A DNA stretch of 64,000 nt. Source: Nocardia pseudobrasiliensis NBRC 108224 (GTDB taxonomy: Bacteria > Actinomycetota > Actinomycetes > Mycobacteriales > Mycobacteriaceae). Shown in pieces: positions 61,417 through 64,000 of this stretch. Within the stretch, counting starts at the first letter, position 1, and each line of letters begins with the position of its first letter. The position numbers and the translations under genes are program-made. Below the pieces are notes generated by a model. That model did no database searches. It worked only from the letters and a program-made list of their open reading frames with translations, and had not been told where the DNA came from. The stretch covers positions 1 to 64,000 of the forward strand of contig NZ_BDBS01000060.1 of the NCBI RefSeq assembly GCF_001613105.1. The letters are read 5' to 3'.

Positions 61417-61860
61417 ATGCACAGCTACGAGGTGAAGGTCCAGTGGAGCGGGGCGACCACCGGCTACCGCGACTACTCCCGCAATCACGAGGTCCACGCC
61501 CCGGACCGCCCACCCCTGCCCGCGAGCGCCGACCCGGTCATCGGCCGCGGCGACGGCGACCGCTGGAACCCCGAACTCCTCCTGGTCGCCTCCCTGTCCG
61601 AATGCCACATGCTCTGGTACCTGCATCTGTGCGTGGAGGCGGGCATAGTCGTCACCGACTACCGCGACACCGCGACCGGCGCCATGGACAACGAACGCTT
61701 CCACCGCGTACTGCTCCGCCCCCGAGTCACCATCACCGACCCCACCCGCGCCACCGACGCCCGAGCCCTGCACTCCGAGGCCCACAAGCGCTGCTTCATC
61801 GCCAATTCGATGAACTTCCCCGTCGACCACGAACCGGAGATCGTCGCCCGAGCCGACTAG
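61417..61860 (+). CDS. OsmC-family peroxiredoxin-like protein
   Basis: The 147-residue protein has both family cysteines in LVASLSECHMLWYLHLCVEA and AHKRCFIANSMNFPVDHE. OsmC/Ohr enzymes reduce organic peroxides with such Cys pairs. The N-terminal beta strand region is HSYEVKVQWSGATTGYRDYS. The start is ATG 61417, with a weak AGG upstream. It sits in a 2.4-kb insertion between two genes adjacent in mycobacteria. Confidence 0.88.
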   Translation: MHSYEVKVQWSGATTGYRDYSRNHEVHAPDRPPLPASADPVIGRGDGDRWNPELLLVASLSECHMLWYLHLCVEAGIVVTDYRDTATGAMDNERFHRVLLRPRVTITDPTRATDARALHSEAHKRCFIANSMNFPVDHEPEIVARAD

Positions 61861-61922
61861 GCCACCGAACCGAAGGCCCTGTCCAGGAAGGGATTCCACG
61901 ACCCGCCATCATCTCCAGAAGT

Positions 61923-61951
61923 CCGTATGGAACTGTTAGGGTTCCATACGG
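61923..61951. promoter_or_regulatory. Perfect palindrome before the tape-measure-like gene
   Basis: CCGTATGGAAC (61923-61933) and GTTCCATACGG (61941-61951) are perfect 11-bp inverted repeats around TGTTAGG. The right arm ends in the GG that begins the GGAGG Shine-Dalgarno sequence, so as RNA it could hide the ribosome binding site; as DNA it could be an operator. Confidence 0.75.
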
Positions 61952-61958
61952 AGGTCTC

Positions 61959-62993
61959 ATGAATCAGAATCCGATATCCGTCTGGCTCGACCAACTGGCC
62001 AGACCGAAACCCGTGGGCGAACCCATCGGGCCCGCCGAACGCACCAGCGCCAGCTGGAACACCCCGCCACCGACATTCACCGAGAAGCGCACCGACAACC
62101 ACCGAGACGAACTCGATCCGTATCTCAGCTCGTGGATGGACGATTCGGTGAAGTACGGCAAGCAGACCGGCATCGATCCTCGGCTCGTGATGGCCATCGT
62201 GCTCAACGAGGGCGCCACCCGCGAGCAGGTGGTGGGCCGTGCCGGTGCGACCGCTTACGACCTCGGTAGGTGGGCGACCAGCCCGCTGCGCGGCGGACCC
62301 GGAAACTCGCTGGGCGTCACCAATATGAAAGAGGAGACATTCGAAAAGCTCAGGGCCCGATACCCGGACGAGTTCGGCGGACACCAGTGGAGCGATCTGA
62401 CCACCGATGAGCATCTGGCCGTCAAAGCCACGGCGTACGCGCTCAAAACCATGAAGGACGATACCGCCGCGCTGGTCCCGGACAATATGCGGGCGAAGAT
62501 CTCGCTCAACGAATACCTCGCCGCCGGATACAACGCGGGCGAGGAGAACCTGGCGAACTATCGCAGAAACGGCGATCTCGGCCCCGGGGGCGCCGCCTAT
62601 GCCCAGCGCGCGAACGACAATTTCCAGCGGGCGCAGCAACTCATGTCCCAGGTATACGTCATGCGCGCCGACGGCGGCGAAGTGAACGGACCCGGTTCGA
62701 CGATCGGCGACAAGATCCCGGCCTGGCTCTCCGATGGCGAGTTCGTCATGAACGCGCGATCGACTGCGGTGAACGGTCCGTTCCTGCGTGCCCTGAACGC
62801 CGATCCTCACTTTCTGCAGCGCATGCTCGCCGCTCGGCAGGCCGGTCGGCCCGCCGAACCGTCGGTCGGCCTCGCGCCCAGCGCGGCAGCGTCGAACTCG
62901 ACGCAGGTGACCATTACCGCGCCGCATCGCGAAGATATTGTCGACCGACTGAAAATCCTTGCCCTGCAATGGGAACTACTGCACCGGCGGTAG
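61959..62993 (+). CDS. Orphan phage tape-measure-like protein with lysozyme-like domain
   Basis: The 344-residue protein has three parts. An N-terminal low-complexity segment (about residues 1-50) precedes a lysozyme/transglycosylase-like domain with YGKQTGIDPRLVMAIVLNEG (catalytic Glu candidate) and NSLGVTNMKEETFEKLRA. The C-terminal part has RADGGEVNGPGSTIGDKIPA then WLSDGEFVMNARST, a motif typical of actinophage tail tape-measure proteins. No other phage gene is near. GGAGG four bases before ATG 61959 is a good ribosome binding site. It may be a domesticated tail fragment; its role is unknown. Confidence 0.8.
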   Translation: MNQNPISVWLDQLARPKPVGEPIGPAERTSASWNTPPPTFTEKRTDNHRDELDPYLSSWMDDSVKYGKQTGIDPRLVMAIVLNEGATREQVVGRAGATAYDLGRWATSPLRGGPGNSLGVTNMKEETFEKLRARYPDEFGGHQWSDLTTDEHLAVKATAYALKTMKDDTAALVPDNMRAKISLNEYLAAGYNAGEENLANYRRNGDLGPGGAAYAQRANDNFQRAQQLMSQVYVMRADGGEVNGPGSTIGDKIPAWLSDGEFVMNARSTAVNGPFLRALNADPHFLQRMLAARQAGRPAEPSVGLAPSAAASNSTQVTITAPHREDIVDRLKILALQWELLHRR

Positions 62994-63004
62994 TCTCGCC
63001 GCAC

Positions 63005-63643
63005 TCATCCGGCCCCGCACGTCACCGCGAACTCGAAGACGAACAGTGCCCCGGCGCGCAGGTCCGCGCTCTGCTGTGCGTTCGGCTGCCAGGACACGTG
63101 CGTCCGATCGAAGACACGGTCGACCGTCAGGTGGCAGTCGTCGGTGAAATCGCCATAGGCGACGGGGGTCGCCGGGCCGGGGCCGTCGCGTAGGATCCGC
63201 TGCTTGACCCACTCGTCCGGTTCGAAGCGCGTCACGCGCAGTCCGGGAGCGGAAACCAGCTGGGCGATATCGTCCACCGGAGGGCCGATAAAGACCGCGG
63301 AGGCGACCGGGCCGATACCCCGTCCCACCGGCTCATCCGAGCGGGCGTAGCCCGGTACTCGAACCGCGTTCAAATGGTCCCGAGCCGGATTCGGTTGCCA
63401 CCAATAGATTCCCAGGCCAGCACAGCCGGCCAAGACGAAGGCCAGCACACCCGCGGACCTTCGAAGCCATGCCGTCGACCCGCGCAACGCCGAGGTCACG
63501 GCCCGGACCGCCACGGCAGCGGCGATCGCCACCAGCAGAATTCGCAACGACCACTGCCGAAAACCCAACAGCACGGCCCAGATTGCGACCATGGCGAAAA
63601 GCCACCACACCCACGCGGGAATTCGCCGCACCGTCCGCAACAC
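63005..63643 (-). CDS. Membrane-anchored protein, unknown
   Basis: The 212-residue protein has about three N-terminal helices (AWVWWLFAMVAIWAVLLGFR, LRILLVAIAAAVAVRAVTSA, SAGVLAFVLAGCAGLGIYWW) and a soluble C-terminal domain of about 130 residues ending in LRAGALFVFEFAVTCGAG. Two Cys in the soluble part (DDCHLT and TCGAG) may pair. No family is recognised. GTG 63643 has a CATACT element six bases upstream. It converges on the tape-measure-like gene with 11 bases between. Confidence 0.7.
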   Translation of the reverse strand: MLRTVRRIPAWVWWLFAMVAIWAVLLGFRQWSLRILLVAIAAAVAVRAVTSALRGSTAWLRRSAGVLAFVLAGCAGLGIYWWQPNPARDHLNAVRVPGYARSDEPVGRGIGPVASAVFIGPPVDDIAQLVSAPGLRVTRFEPDEWVKQRILRDGPGPATPVAYGDFTDDCHLTVDRVFDRTHVSWQPNAQQSADLRAGALFVFEFAVTCGAG

Positions 63644-63676
63644 GCGTTCAGTATGCCGCGCGTTCCCCCGACTCGC

Positions 63677-64000
63677 TCAGCAGTCCGCCGCGCCCAGCGT
63701 CCAAGGGTCCGTGCGGATCGTCGATACCCGAGTCTCCAAGCCCGGCAGGGCCTTTCGTACGAATTGCGCTGCCTGGGCGCACCAGGGGAATTCGGTGGCC
63801 CAGTGGGCGGCGTCGATCAGGGCCGGACCGCCCGCGCGGAGGTGTTCGTCGGCCGGGTGGTGGCGGAGGTCGGCGGTGAGGTAGGCGTCTACGCCCAGGC
63901 GGGTGACCGTGGTGAGGAAGGAGTCGCCCGCGCCGCCGCAGACCGCGACGGTGTGGATCGGCCGGTCCGGGTCGCCGGCGGCCCGGACGCCCCAGGTGGT
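63677..64000 (-). CDS. Nif3-family protein (Rv2230c-like), C-terminal part
   Basis: The gene continues past the right edge; 107 residues plus the stop are visible. The sequence includes TVAVCGGAGDSFLTTVTRLG, DAYLTADLRHHPADEHLR and LIDAAHWATEFPW, which carry the Nif3/YbgI metal-binding His residues. These proteins bind two metal ions and are annotated as GTP cyclohydrolase-like, but their real role is unclear. In M. tuberculosis Rv2230c directly follows Rv2229c; here 2.4 kb lie between. The stop codon is at 63677-63679. Confidence 0.92.
   Translation of the reverse strand, partial: TTWGVRAAGDPDRPIHTVAVCGGAGDSFLTTVTRLGVDAYLTADLRHHPADEHLRAGGPALIDAAHWATEFPWCAQAAQFVRKALPGLETRVSTIRTDPWTLGAADC

Noticed and set aside
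61959..62993. A prophage.
   Set aside because: Only one phage-like gene is present; no capsid, portal, terminase or integrase is seen within the window.

Overview
The window is a high-GC chromosomal segment from a mycolic-acid actinobacterium, most likely Nocardia or a close relative. The main reason is gene order. A backbone matches the Mycobacterium tuberculosis run Rv2215 to Rv2230c: dlaT, Rv2216-like epimerase, lipB, lipA, Rv2219-like, Rv2219A-like RDD protein, glnA1, glnE, glnA2, Rv2224c-like esterase, panB, CHAD protein, rnpB, RNase H/phosphatase (Rv2228c-like), Rv2229c-like zinc-ribbon protein and a Nif3-family gene. The genus is inferred from memory of these families; no search was run.

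Layout. 1-9507: lipoylation and acyltransferase genes, an EF-G-like GTPase, membrane proteins and a secreted papain-like protease, ending in two gene stumps. 9790-11226: glnA1 behind a four-part GlnR box. 11227-37248: about 26 kb of accessory genes between glnA1 and glnE, which are neighbours in M. tuberculosis. This block holds a membrane-HTH protein, a broken sigma factor, hydrolases, a deacetylase-glycosyltransferase pair, a two-component system, a glycerol dehydrogenase, a sigma factor with its DGPF partner, transporters, two TetR-controlled units (one with a rifampicin-monooxygenase-like enzyme) and a lysyl-PG-synthase-like protein. 37249-44238: glnE-glnA2, a lipoprotein esterase and panB. 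44239-53656: a type-3 prolyl-tRNA synthetase, a lipoprotein-peptidase-CHAD operon, an RNB ribonuclease, a 31-residue peptide gene, a second pair of gene stumps and a slipin with a tandem-repeat tail. 53740-64000: TetR-alcohol dehydrogenase, an APH(3'')-like kinase, a deazaflavin nitroreductase-like protein, the RNase P RNA, repeat arrays, the Rv2228c/Rv2229c pair, OsmC, an orphan tape-measure-like gene and the end of a Nif3 gene.

The conserved genes cover lipoate attachment to the E2 subunits (lipB, lipA, dlaT) and nitrogen control: GlnR acting on glnA1, and GlnE adenylylating GlnA1 at Tyr406. Many genes lack a Shine-Dalgarno sequence and instead have a TANNNT -10 box 6-8 nt before the start codon, which suggests leaderless transcripts. 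At two junctions the upstream TAG stop is itself the start of that box. No integrase, transposase, CRISPR array, tRNA or rRNA gene was seen. The most unusual items are two head-to-head deletion scars (9012-9507 and 51692-52637), an orphan phage tape-measure-like gene behind a perfect palindrome, a membrane-HTH protein of unknown role, and 29-bp repeats that share a hairpin arm after panB.
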